NCBI GenBank assembly: GCA_914767715.1
Contig: OU612065.1
Span: forward strand, 40,736,001-40,800,000
DNA length: 64,000 nucleotides
Direction of reading: 5' to 3'
Origin: Membranipora membranacea
Taxonomy: Eukaryota > Bryozoa > Gymnolaemata > Cheilostomatida > Membraniporidae
The stretch's first letter is position 1, and each line of letters opens with the position of its first letter. The notes under the pieces were generated by a model. The model was not told the origin of the DNA. It did not search any database and was given only the letters and a program-made list of their open reading frames with translations. Positions 51,716-63,089 of the stretch are shown piece by piece. The position numbers and the translations under genes were made by a program.

Positions 51716-52246
51716 ATTATAGTGTTACTTCTTGAGATATTTGGATTTTTGTGGCTAAACCAGCTTTATTTGGTCCAAAACATGCACTCCTCTCCAGCCA
51801 AAAAGCTGAAAATAGGTTAGAGAACATGTTATACACACCAGCTTCCATTAAACTAGAGAGTATTTCCGAGGTTTTGATAGTGGCGTTTGATGATAAATTC
51901 AATAGTAGAGAAGTTATGAGCATAAACATTTCTCTTTCGGTGCTAAACAATCACCCAAAAACGGTGATACATTGTTGTACACAATGTGCATTGCACGTAA
52001 TACTGCATAGATTTTCATCACACTTTTGCATAACGTAATTTACTGCATCATTTTGCCCATTGCTGCCTATATGTTTTCAATGTCTTTTAGTTAATGAACA
52101 ATTTATCAAGATAGATACATGCGGTTTGAAAAAATTTGCGATATTAAACTCAAGTCAGACTAACTGCTGGCAACGTGTCAGTGAAAGAATTTTTGAGATC
52201 GGACAAGTAGTTCCTGAGAAACGGAAAAGGCGATATATCACGTTAA

Positions 52247-53409
52247 GGTCATGCCTCGCCAAAATTTTTTTTGGGGTTTTCCCAATCCACATGATCAAAG
52301 AAGTTCAAACCCAGAATTTGACGACGTTACGCCATGACGTAACGCCATAGCGCGACGCTGATTTCCAGCAACATGTCAAAACATATTGTCACTATTGTCC
52401 ACATACAAAGACATTGCAAGTTCTTGGAGCTAAAAATGCAGTCAATACATACATACTACCCTTATATCATGCAGCCTTAACAACAATAATGTTCAATGTT
52501 TGATTTGACTTGAAAAAAACGGCATCAAAATTCGAATACTGATAGCTACGCCATTTGTGTTGACAATGCTATAATGTAAGTGAGCTGTGACAATTGTTGG
52601 TCAAGGTGGACAAATGTAATTACCCGAGTGCCCTCGCTAACCCAGTGCTGGCCAGTATTGATGAATAGAAAATGATCTGCCATTTTGCAATTTTAAATTA
52701 TCATACTTCTAAAATAGTCAAAATTTAGACAAAAATGCCCCTTTGCTGTACAAAACTAGAAGTACAAATATGTGAAAACTGTACCGAGACTGAAATATTT
52801 TTTATGATAGGGGCATCCACCAAAGCCTTGGTGAGGGCACTAGGCATTGATTTTGAACCAAATGAAACTTTTGTGTTGGGGAAGGGGTATGATAAGACGG
52901 CCGATCATGCAGTCATCCAGAGGCAGGCTATAAACTTAATATTGATTTTGCCAAGCTAGCTTCCCAGGGGGGGACTCACCAGAAAAAACCCCACCATGCT
53001 AGGCCGACCCACAAAGCCACTACCCCCTAACACTGCTTTGCTTGATTTGACTACATTACCCTTTCCACTGTGTCCGTTGGACTCATATTCACCCCTATTT
53101 TTGCTAATCTAGGCCCCTTACTTCAGCACCCCTTAACACCACCACATGCTGGATGTTTCATTTCTTCAGAGCTAAAGAGCATGCCTGTGAAGATATGGAT
53201 GCATCACAGTATAATTGTTTGAACCAGTATAAAACCATGCATATATTTTTGAGATTTTTATCCTCAGGTTATGGCTATATGTACAAGTACCATTTACATA
53301 TTCTTCAAAAAAAAAGAGAGACAAGCTAGGTACAATAATACTGAAAGAGAAAGTAAGAAAACCTAGCTAAAACAGAGGTTTGTCAATCTAATTAATCAAT
53401 GTAATCTAA
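52247..53409. other. Intergenic DNA, no supported gene
   Basis: A 74-codon ORF (52735-52959, plus) has no recognisable domain. The C-rich segment at ~52960-53130 is similar, in inverted orientation, to ~63690-63920 and is probably a dispersed repeat. Confidence 0.35.
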
Positions 53410-54127
53410 TCAATCATATATAATAGCTCGTCTCTTCCTCTGAGACCGAGCACCTGGCTGTGGTTCAATGTCCACTACTGCCCTACCATCGGCATCCTCC
53501 TGTTCGTCAGGTACAGATTGGTCTTGCCCGTCAATGACCGACTCCACAGCTATCACGTCTTCATCACTTTTCTGAGCAGGTGACTGATTAGCAGCTGAGA
53601 CAACGGCAATGTCTGTGGCTACAGTAGTCTCCTGATAGTAAAAATATGAAGTTTGAGATTACAGTCAGTCAGTGTTACGTATAATATCACATTTGAGACA
53701 ATAATAATATTAGCTTTCCCACGACCGATGGCGAAACAGGTTTTAAGACTTGGTAAAGACAGAACTGTAAGCACAGAGTGGTATGTAGCCGACCGTAAAT
53801 AGACCAGATGCAACATGCATAAAAATGGTAGAAAATTAGACAGAGCATGCTAACCGACTCCCCACTGACATCCTATACTCCGCATGCTCTCACAGAACAT
53901 TACTTAAAGAGATGATCAATTTCCTTGTGATATATGTCCACTCAAGAGCAATACAGAGCACAGGAATCCAGAACACAGACACAACTGTGTGCTTGAATCA
54001 TGTTTCAGTGAGCGCACATGGTTTGAACATCTACCTTCACTTCAGCCCGCAGATCTTTGAGTTTGGTTCTCGCTAGGGCTCTAGCTCCTCTGACTCTTAT
54101 TATGGCCAGTACCTCCTCAACCTCCAT
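53410..54127 (-). CDS. Unknown two-exon gene, 104 residues
   Basis: Exon 1 (54127-54035) begins at an ATG and reads MEVEEVLAIIRVRGARALAR, then 11 mostly basic and helical residues ending in EVK, followed by GTAGAT. Exon 2 (53631-53410) follows an ATCAG acceptor in the same phase (0) and encodes 73 residues to a TGA. The N-terminus is amphipathic and basic. The middle is acidic and Ser/Gln-rich (DEDVIAVESVIDGQD). The C-terminus is basic (RSQRKRRAIIYD), like a nuclear localisation signal. I do not recognise the family. The open frame, clean junction and strong compositional zoning support a real gene. It could instead be the 3' end of a longer gene with further 5' exons. Confidence 0.55.
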
Positions 54128-55266
54128 CCATCATCATTTTCAACGACTGTGCTGTTATCATTTCATCTACAACAGAGGTTATTGATACATAGGCCTATAG
54201 AGTGAACAGAAATGCTACTGCCAGACTGACCGGTTGACTAAACTTACAACAGAAGGTTTCTATACTACTTTTAACTTTACTACAGGGCACCACATGCACA
54301 GTGACAGCAGTATAAATCAAAAAAAGGAAATAAATGTGGTAGAAAACTACCCCTAGTAGCAAACTTGACTGCAAGGTTAAGGTAATAAAACTCCTCCTGT
54401 GGCTGAAAAGGGACTGATATAATATTGGCCATAGTGATACACTTGAAATGGTGCACTTTGGGGTGTACACTAACAACTAGTTAATGGCGGATGCTCAATT
54501 CATATAAATATACAACTCACCGAATTACACTATTCTACCTCTGAATCGACAACCATCAAAGTAATTTAATCCTGATCGACCTGTCCTGTTACGGTGATAT
54601 CGAACCTAGAGATAGACAAAAACATGGGTGAGAGACAACGTCATGATAGAAAACATATACAAATATAAACAGAACAAGATATTAACTCGCAAGCACAATC
54701 ACGCAATCATGTTGTTGTTTGTTGTTGTTTGTTGCTGTTTTTGTTGTTATTTTCTGGTGGTTTTATAAAACTATCTAATACTGAATATGTGGCTAGATAT
54801 CTGGGTCCTGCTGCCACATATTTCAGCTCCAATTAATATTTTTGTTGTGCTCAGCTCTCTCGGTGGATCAAGAGTCCCCGAGCTAAACTCTTTTCTTGCT
54901 ATTAATACCTCACTCACTCTCCCTAATCATCCATGTTCATTCATGTATGAACTAGGGCTTCTCATTCATACTGTTAAACTTATTTGTGATACTTGTAGTT
55001 GTCTTCTCTTGTACACGAGAAGGCAACTAGCAAATGTAATACATAAAATTCCTCATACTCACAATCTCTACTAGGATCCACATTACGCGTAACCACATTC
55101 ATCTAAACTCGTTCACAACAATAGGCAAAGAAAAAATTTAAAGATGGTGAGACTTTTTGATTGTTGTGTGTGACTGTGACTGTGAGTGAACTGACTGGTG
55201 GGTGATGGAGGAGTTACTAAAACTTTTAGCTTCTACCAAATAAATATCATTCATTTCTAAATCTTA
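54128..55266. other. Intergenic DNA, no gene seen
   Basis: Contains a GTT-rich tract near 54713-54750. Short ORFs only. Confidence 0.35.
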
Positions 55267-55271
55267 TTGAT

Positions 55272-55463
55272 TGTAGAGTACTATGTGAGTAATGGTATTA
55301 CCTTAGTAAGAGTAGGCTTGATCCTAGTTCAGCTGTACTTCTCAGGTAATCCCCAGTTACAAGTTGCACCTTCAGGCTCTGCACATAGACTGCCTTCCTT
55401 CCGTATTTGTCCTTCACCTTCTTATGATCCTCATACACAATCACGTGATGTTCTATCACTACA
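55272..55463 (-). repeat. 3' LTR of the Ty3/gypsy element
   Basis: 192 bp direct repeat of 61445-61636. The polypurine tract lies directly upstream on the element's sense strand. Confidence 0.95.
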
Positions 55464-55699
55464 TCTCCCCTTTACTTTTCACCATATAGTAAATCCCCGA
55501 CAGGTGCAACGGCACCATCAAACTGGAACAATCAATCTTCACACCACGCATCAGTATCTTTGTATGTATATAAATGTCCATGCTAACAATGTATGTACAA
55601 TAAGTATATGGGAAAACTAACAAAAATGAACAGAACAATATTTACATTTGGACGAACAGTGGACGAACATTAATAAGAAATTGTCTTTTCTCTCTATTG

Positions 55700-56311
55700 T
55701 TACGTGGTGTATTTCAGGATAACTCGCTGAAATTCCACAGCCCATTCGTCTAATATCTGCTGTGTAACATGTAGTCCGTCTCTTAGGTACCGGTCCCGGA
55801 ATGCATAGTGCTGTTTCTTTCTATGGAAAAGCCTATTATTAAGGCACGGTGCAAGCACATTGTACTTTGTATTGAATCTCATGATGTGGCGATTCTCTGT
55901 CGCAACGTGACCTCTAATCTTAGCATTCCAATCGTTATAAAACGATGTCATTATTGGGCGTCGAGCTGTTAGTCCATTATACATCGTAAAGTTCATGGGG
56001 AATAGCGGACAGACAACTGGAGAAATGTGTAGAAATGACAGCTCGTTATAAAATGGTGCAAATAGTTGATGTACTGTGTGTAAGTTGAGACCACAAAAAG
56101 CAACTTCCCTTCTACTTCTATGGAGAGAGGTAAACCTCAATGGTCCAACTAGAATATACACGTGCTTATCAATGAACAAGCGTCTATTGTCAATCATGTA
56201 CTTCCTGGCCCCCTCCCAATCGAGACCATTTATAGATATTACTTCAACATCTGGTATCGTGAGACGCCTCACTAGAGAGTTACCCAATACAATAAATGTC
56301 CTAGAGTTCAT
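55700..56311 (-). CDS. Extra ORF of the retrotransposon, SGNH/GDSL-hydrolase-like
   Basis: 203 residues from the ATG at 56311 to a TAA at 55700, intact, in the position where some Ty3 elements carry env. The start TFIVLGNSLVRRL resembles SGNH block I (GDSL with the Ser nucleophile at ~12). Near the C-terminus YLRDGLHVTQQ fits the block V Asp-x-x-His dyad (D178, H181). The middle ILVGPLRF sits where block III (GxND) is expected but lacks the Asn. No signal peptide or membrane helix is seen, so it is not an env-like glycoprotein. SGNH domains are known in CR1-like LINE ORF1 proteins. Its role here is unknown. The fold assignment is by motif only. Confidence 0.65.
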   Translation of the reverse strand: MNSRTFIVLGNSLVRRLTIPDVEVISINGLDWEGARKYMIDNRRLFIDKHVYILVGPLRFTSLHRSRREVAFCGLNLHTVHQLFAPFYNELSFLHISPVVCPLFPMNFTMYNGLTARRPIMTSFYNDWNAKIRGHVATENRHIMRFNTKYNVLAPCLNNRLFHRKKQHYAFRDRYLRDGLHVTQQILDEWAVEFQRVILKYTT

Positions 56312-56397
56312 CTGTAAATATAAATGAATATGTGATTGATTGTGTGCACCGATAGAAAAAAGGAACAAAAAATTTGAACATAAACAGGTAGAGTTAG

Positions 56398-57112
56398 CTA
56401 GTATTCTTCATCATAGCGTTTGGGAGCTCTGATGGGTCTGTTACTGCGACTACGTTTGATAGGTGCAATGGCACCTGCATATTGGTTGGCAGCAAAAGCT
56501 ACCTTAGACTGTTTAGTGGCGATGGCCACTTTGGACTGGTTGGCGGCAATAGCTACCTTACATTTACGCCCTACTTCAGGTGCACTAGCACCCAACGAAC
56601 TTGAGGCAACGGCCTCCGTAACTGGTCGCGAGGCAACAGCCCCGTAAACCTGTTGTAAAGGCGCAACAGCACCTTTTGACTGTAGAGGCGCAACGGCACC
56701 TGCGACTTGTTCCGGTGCAAGAGCACCAGTGACTGGTGTTGATGCAACAGTACCAACCGGACTTTGATGCTCGTATCGTTCAGAGGCCACAGCCTCTGTG
56801 ACTGGTGGGGAAGCATAAGCTCCCGCCAAATTATCGGACGCGACTGCTACCTGTACTGCCGATGGTGGAGGTATGAGCTCTTGACCTTCTCTTCTGTTTT
56901 CAGATACTATAAGTGTTGTGGGATCAGGGACCTTGGTGATTTGTGCTCGATTTCTTCATAGAATCGACCCATCTTTCTCCAATAACACTTCTCGTCCATT
57001 CGTTCCCACAACTATAGCTATCTGGGGTTTTCTCTTCGTACCGTCAACAACTCTGACTTGCTGCAACAATCTCAAAGGACTTCTTTCCCTCACAGCGAAT
57101 CTTTTGTTGTAA
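56398..57112 (-). pseudogene. C-terminal tail of pol, Ala/Val-rich repeats
   Basis: The frame after integrase reads NKRFAVRERSPLRLL, is cut by a stop near 56957, and continues in a 143-codon frame (56829-56398). That frame is made of degenerate PVTEAVAS/GAVAPL-type repeats and a basic end RSRSNRPIRAPKRYDEEY, typical of the C-terminus of gypsy integrases. The repeats are unusual for this position. Confidence 0.7.
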
Positions 57113-59643
57113 TTAGTTGCTAGACTTGATTGCAGTATCTTTGGATTTGAATCGATTCACATCTACAGATCTGAAGTTGTTAATTCCCATAGAATTGAGT
57201 CCTCTTCCAAAGAGAAGCATTGCTGGTGAGTAACCATTTTCTAATGGTGTGTCGCGATAACTGCAGAGTGCTGCCTGTAAATTGATGTTTTTGTTCAAAA
57301 ATCCTTTAACTGTTTGTACTGCTCGTTCAGCTTCGCCATTACTTTGTCCTCTATGCGGTGCTGAAGTAATGTGAACTACATCCCATTTAGTAAGAAACTT
57401 CTGGAATATTTCTCCTTTGAAATATGTAGCATTGTCAGTTACGAGTGAGTGAGGGATGCCCAACATACAAAACACGTCTTCTAGCTGTCTGATTATGGTC
57501 TTGGCCTCACAATCTTCAATGCGTCTTGCCACTATATATCTGCTATAAAAATCTACTAGCACTAAATATTGGATAGAATCTTTTTCGCACACATCCGCTG
57601 CCAGACGCCACCATGTCCTATCTGGAAGAGGAGTCTGAGCAATCGGTTCTCTTGCTACATTCCTGAATGGAATACAGCTAGTACACATTTTTACCAACTC
57701 TCGTATTTCCGCTGTCATCCCTGGCCACCATACCAACTCTGTTGCTCGACGAATGCACTTTGATTCTCCTTGGTGACCTTTGTGGATGTCCTCTAACACT
57801 TTATCCCGTTCCATTCTAGGTATGTACACTCTATCCCAATAGTATATAACTCCATCAATCTCCGTGAGAAAGTCCTTGAACGTAAAATACTTCTGCACCA
57901 TTGGGTTGACTTTGACATACACTGGCCATCCCTCACGTATATACTGTAGGAGTATAGTTGACTCTTCGTCTGCTAGTATTGCTGCTTTGATTCTATCTCT
58001 TCTTCTCTGTGATATGGGCAGGGACTCTGCTATTTCGCTTACTACCAGCTCGTTAGTGCTTTCTGAATCCATTCCACCAGGTAATGGAGCTCTGGATAAC
58101 ACATCTGCTAATACTAATTTCTCCTGGCGTGTATGATATCGAGTAAGTATATGCCATCATCCGTAATCGAAATCTCTGCACTCTAATAGGTAGCCTAGCC
58201 AATTCTCTATCTCCTAACACCGATATCAATGGTTTGTGATCTGTCTCTATCCTGAATTTTCTTCCTGCTAGATAGTAATGAAACTTCTCACATCCCCAAC
58301 AAATTGTATAGAGCCTCCTTTTCTATTTGTGCGTATCTCGTTTCAGCCGGATTCATCGATCTTGAAGCGAATGCCACAGGTTTCCAACTGCCTTCCACTT
58401 TTTGCAATATAGCAGCTCCTAGACCATATGAGCTAGCGTCTGTACTTAGCAACGTCTCTGCTTCCAACTGGTAGGGAGTGAGCGTTGGAGCTCTGGCCAG
58501 TTTCCGCTTTAACTCTTCAAATTGACTTTGTTGTTCAGCGTTCCATATCCACTCTCTGTCTTTCTGTAACAGTTGTCTCAACGCTGAAGTGTCTTCTGCC
58601 AATGTTGCTGTGAACTTGCCAATGTAATTCACAATTCCAAAGAATCTACGTAATTCCTTCCTGTTCTTTGGTGCAGCGAATTCTGTGATTGCTTTAGTCT
58701 TCTCTGGATCTACGTGAATTCCTTCATTGTTGATAATGTGTCCCAAGAACTTCACTTCTGGCTTGCTAAATACACACTTATCTGGATTCAACGTAATACC
58801 TGCTGTACTCAATCTCTGTATCACTGCTTCTAACCTAGCATCATGTTCTTCTCGTGTTTCACCACAGATAAGTATGTCATCCATCTGACAGATCACACCT
58901 TCCAACCCTTCCAATACTTTTAGCATTTCACGCTGAAAGATTTCTGGAGCAGATGATATTCCAAATGGTAATCGTCGACAAAAATACCTCCTGAACGGTG
59001 TGATAAACGTTGTCAGTTTCTGGGCTTGCTCGCTTAGTCTTAGCTGCCAATAACCTGAGTTTGCATCCAGTTGACTAAATATTTTCGCACTTCCCAGGGC
59101 ACTTAGCGTCTCTTCTGTAGTTGGTAATGGGTAGTATTCTCTCAACACTGCCTGGTTCAGTCGGGTAAAATCAATGCATACGCGGATACTTTGATTTTTC
59201 TTTGGCACGACTATACAGGGCGCGCACCATTTTGTTGGAGCTTTTATTTTCTGAATAACTCCCAATGACTCCATCCTGTCAAGTTCCTTCTTTAGAGGTC
59301 CACGTCTTGCTGCTGCTATTCTTCTAGGTACAGCCTGTGCAAACGGAATTGCGTCCTCTCTTAGTGTTATATTCACTGATGTTTTCATTGATCCAAGTCC
59401 CGTGAACAGTTTTGGAAACCTATCTACCCAAGTATTCTCACTGACTGAGTTTATGAACTTTATGAGATTCAGCTTCTTTATTGTAGGCTTTCCTAGGAGA
59501 GGAGTTACTAAGCCGTTGACAAAGAATATAGTTTCCTCCACTTCACTGTGTTTAGTCTTCAAGGACACTATAGCTTTTCCAGCCACTTGCAAGAGTTGAT
59601 TCCCAGCTGCCCTCAACTTCTTGTTTGTAGGGGTCAGTTTCAT
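57113..59643 (-). pseudogene. pol: pol: reverse transcriptase, RNase H, integrase (two frameshifts)
   Basis: 59643-58288 holds the protease end (LLGKPTIKKL), then RT blocks VCIDFTRLNQ (~155-164), LDANSGYWQL (~192-201), LPFGISSAPEIFQ (~225-237) and the catalytic QMDDILI (~253-259, Gln in place of the usual Tyr). RNase H starts LLSTDASSYGLGAA. Frame shifts near 58290 and again near 58123. 58102-57113 then encodes integrase: the zinc-binding end of DNA (HKGH...CTSC), catalytic Asp170, Asp223 (VTDNATYF) and Glu259 (SNGEAER) counted from 58102, giving a D,D(35)E spacing. The product copies and integrates the element. In this copy it cannot be made as one protein. Confidence 0.92.
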
Positions 59644-60413
59644 CCTCAGCTTCCTATTAAAGAGGTAGGAATCGAAGGGGGTGCACGGGGATTAATCATG
59701 TGAAGTGACAGGCAAGACCATTGGCTGATCAATGTAATTAGAGGCGGAGAATGGCCTTGGTCTCCGCCTCTAACAGCCAGTCCACGTTGCGTTCTCAAGT
59801 GGTCAAGTGTGTTATATAAGAAATTGTGATTGCAGACACCCATAAATAAAGTTGAATAGAAGCTATGATATAGCTATTGTTGTGTTGGCTCATCACACTT
59901 GGGATTATAGGGTTTAATTACAACGGTCAATTTCAATCTTGACAACGGTATCTAGGCAACCTCTAAAACCATAAATCATAACGTCAAAATTGACCAATAA
60001 GAGCTCATATATTTTGAAGCGGATGATTTGAAATCATCGGAACTGGGCAATTTCGTATGATATTAGTCATATTTTCACCACTTTCCAATGCCATTATTGG
60101 AATGAAAATTTATTGGGCGTGTGTATCACACAATTCCGCATCAGCTTGTATGATTCCCATTAAAAATAATTCACTGCTTCTCCTCTTAATTCCGAAAAAG
60201 CAGGAGGAATTTGAATGCTGCTAACCCCATTTGAATTTGATATGGCTGGGTGATCGCTTTACATTGACTGGCCCTTATATACCGGTCGAGGCACTTTAAG
60301 TTCGGCCGGTATTGCTGTAACTGCTGCTCCTGAATCTACTTATTTATTTTCTTGTTATTGTTGACTGTTATTTCTGAGAACCATGCTGAATCTGTCTCTG
60401 TAACTGTATCTAG
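59644..60413 (-). pseudogene. Protease region interrupted by a ~610-bp insertion
   Basis: Downstream of gag, in another frame, the retropepsin active-site motif VDSGAAVTAIPAEL can be read (~60325). The frame is lost near 60262. The protease C-terminal part resumes at 59643. The DNA between (~59646-60262) has no ORF. ATG flanks both borders on the sense strand, possibly a short duplication. It may be a MITE or a solo LTR. Confidence 0.65.
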
Positions 60414-61271
60414 TCATAAATCATCTGCTAGAAATAGGCTGTCAGTTTCCTCGACCAAGTGATCCGTCATTCTTGAATTGAGTTCACTTATCGATTTACC
60501 CTTCTTTTTACACACTACTGACTTCGCCCAGTGTCCTTTCTCACTGCAGACTTTGCACATTGTGTGTTTGGCTGGACAGATCTTTCCTCTGTGAAATGAT
60601 TTCAGACAGAATTTACATGGACTATCTGCTGAAGGATATGCTGCTGATGAATATTCTGCTTTCTTCTTGTAGTCTTGTCTGCTACTAACATAGTCGATGT
60701 TCTCATCATTCCCTTCATTGAATTTTGATGTCTGCTGATGGTTGCTGACCCATTGTTTGGCCTTTTGTATGCACTTGTGGAGATCCAAATCATCTAAGTC
60801 GATCAGGTATTCACGTAGTTTACTATCACGCACTCCTACTACAATTCGATCCCTCACCAAGTCGCCTTTGACCGTACCATATTCACACTGATCTGCTTGG
60901 TTCTGCAGCTCCACGATATATTGATGAATGCTTTTCTCGCCTTGTTTCATCGTGTTGAACTTCGCTCTTTCGTATATAACGTTCTTGACTGGTTAAAAAT
61001 AGTTATCAAACATACGGATAGTGTTTGCTAATGTTTCCTTCTTATTCTCTACTGACTCATCATATTCAAACTGAGCATAAATTGGCACACTCTCATTACC
61101 CATTTGCACCAGCATGTTAGATATTTGTTCAGGCTCAGACATAGCAGCATATTTCTTAGCAATCTTATAAATGTCAAATTGCATCTTGAATGTCTTCCAG
61201 GCAGCGGATAAATTACCACTGGAAAAGTCTATTCTCTTACAGAATTTGTCGTCTTTCAATCCTTCTGCCAT
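60414..61271 (-). pseudogene. gag: gag of the Ty3/gypsy element (in-frame stop)
   Basis: The frame begins at the ATG at 61271 and runs to a TGA at 60414-60416, with one in-frame TAA at 60993-60995. Both halves share the frame, so a single nonsense change splits it. The N-terminal half is a capsid-like helical region. The C-terminal half ends with zinc knuckles: one canonical CX2CX4HX4C (CKFCLKSFHRGKIC) and one variant CX2CX4HX6C (CKVCSEKGHWAKSVVC). Gag forms the particle and packages element RNA. The second knuckle's spacing is unusual. Confidence 0.88.
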
Positions 61272-61444
61272 TCTCTATTAGTCAATATATACCTTGTTGA
61301 TAGGGATCAATGTTCTTCTAATCATAAACTGAGTTACGGTCACTTTTTCTCATGAAAGAAAATTTACCCGCCAAATTTTTCTAAGAGTAATTGGCCTCTG
61401 TATCTATTCAAGTATTTCCAGAATGACTTTGACTTCTGGCACCA

Positions 61445-61636
61445 TGTAGAGTACTATGTGAGTAATGGTATTACCTTAGTAAGAGTAGGCTTGATCCTAG
61501 TTCAGCTGTACTTCTCAGGTAATCCCCAGTTACAAGTTGCACCTTCAGGCTCTGCACATAGACTGCCTTCCTTCCGTATTTGTCCTTCACCTTCTTATGA
61601 TCCTCATACACAATCACGTGATGTTCTATCACGACA
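61445..61636 (-). repeat. 5' LTR of the Ty3/gypsy element
   Basis: 192 bp; the only difference from the other LTR that I see is one base near the outer end (CACGACA versus CACTACA on the plus strand). Confidence 0.95.
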
Positions 61637-63089
61637 TTGATGTTTCTGTGACCTTTTTAATCACTTTTTACACTTTCACTTACCTTTAAACAGCTTCTTC
61701 TGCACATGTAGAATTACCTAAAATTGATCTCAAAATAACCTCCATTTCTTCCAATTTTCCACACGCCAATTGCAGATGACAAATTGAAGGAAGGTTGTAT
61801 GAAGGTATAGTCTGAAATCATACCAGAGACTATAGATGTAGAGACCTTCCACTTGCGCATAAAATGCGAATAGCCAGTCAGCGTTATTTGACGGTCACGC
61901 CCACTTCTGGTTGTAAAGTAAGCGCTGCTGCCTTGGACAGCAATGGGTTTCTCAATCAAATTTCAGGTTTTTCACCTGAGTTATTTGAGGCAAAATAACC
62001 ACAATTTTGATGACAAAACCAGATCAGACAGCAACAAAGTCACTATCAACTTGTTGTTGCATTCTTAGCCAGAGATTTATATTATACAGGCCTGTATTTT
62101 TGTAAGAAAGTAAGGGGGCTGTGCAGTAAAATCCATCATTGTTGCCCACTGCGATGTAATGATGGCCTGACATAGGTTAGCTGTTGTGATGAGATTCATG
62201 GACAAAGTTTTCATGTGTGAGGACAAGAGGAAGAGGGCTCCTTTTTGTTTGTTAATATATGCTCTAAGATTAATATAAAAAAAATTAATCATGGTGACTA
62301 GTACCAACCATACACACACATTCAAAACTGAAGTAAGAATGGCATCAGAGTAAAGTGCATCGTCAACAGATTCATACTGACAATTCGATGCTGACAAATG
62401 TAAAGAATTCACTGCATTGAGAGATAGAAGATCTCCCTGTCTGCCTCAAAGTTATTGTGGGATGGTTGGGGCTATGAAAAGCTTTTATTTACAAATCGCC
62501 TTGAAAACTTGTTTGGGCTTCATAGACAGATTCAGAGCAGTTCAAAGCACATATCTTCAGGCAACAATCAGCAATATGCTGACTTTAAACGGGAAAACTT
62601 TTTGAGGATGATACTTTTCTCAGACCTATGCTATAGAAAGTTTCTGTGCTGGCCTAACTGATGAATTCAATTCAGTCACCGGTACTGGAGAATATAACAT
62701 CAGTGCTTGTTCACATTCAACTATTTTCACATTGAATATTCAATTTTCTATACATATGGGGGCTACATTACGAAAAAAGTTTTATCATCCACCATGTATT
62801 TTGTTTCCTTGATGCCTTTATTTTATATAAAAGTCACATCTTAGATTTCATTTGTCCGAGTTGATATTATTGAGAGTTTTGTGTGAATGTACTTATAAAA
62901 TAAACAACTAAATCATTCACCTTGTCAATTTTTGATAGTAAATTCATAGCACTGGGTAGCTTACCTCCAAGCGATTACCACCAGAAAGGGGCGGAGCCCA
63001 ATCTTCAATGTGTTCGCATTGGTTATATACGTTATCATGGCAAGTGGAAGGTCTCTACATCTATAGTCTCTGATCATACTGCAAGCAGT

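Larger units (their letters stand above)
49413..52246. mobile_element. Dispersed TIR element, copy 2, split by an LTR element
   Basis: Terminal repeats TTAACGTGATATATCGC (49413) and its complement (ends 52246). The halves 49413-49995 and 51716-52246 together match the 27.8-kb copy. The gap is filled exactly by the LTR element at 49996-51715. Confidence 0.85.
55272..61636 (-). mobile_element. Ty3/gypsy-type LTR retrotransposon (degenerate, with an extra ORF)
   Basis: 6365 bp, sense strand minus. The two 192-bp LTRs differ at one base seen by eye and have TG...CA ends. TTGAT is duplicated on both sides (55267-55271, 61637-61641). Next to the 5' LTR lies a primer-binding site TGGTGCCAGAAGTCAAAG (61427-61444), fitting a tRNA 3' CCA end. 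Next to the 3' LTR lies a polypurine tract AAAGGGGAGA (55464-55473). Order: gag with zinc knuckles, protease, RT, RNase H, integrase, then an SGNH-like ORF. Integrase after RNase H is the Ty3/gypsy order. The coding part is broken: an in-frame stop in gag, a ~610-bp insertion in protease, two frameshifts in RT/RNase H-integrase and further stops downstream. Confidence 0.95.

Noticed and set aside
52735-52959. 74-residue ORF near a C-rich repeat
   Set aside because: No known domain, no splice support, and it lies next to a dispersed repeat.
55700-56311. Envelope gene of an errantivirus-type element
   Set aside because: No signal peptide, transmembrane helix or cleavage site is visible, and the motifs fit SGNH hydrolase better.
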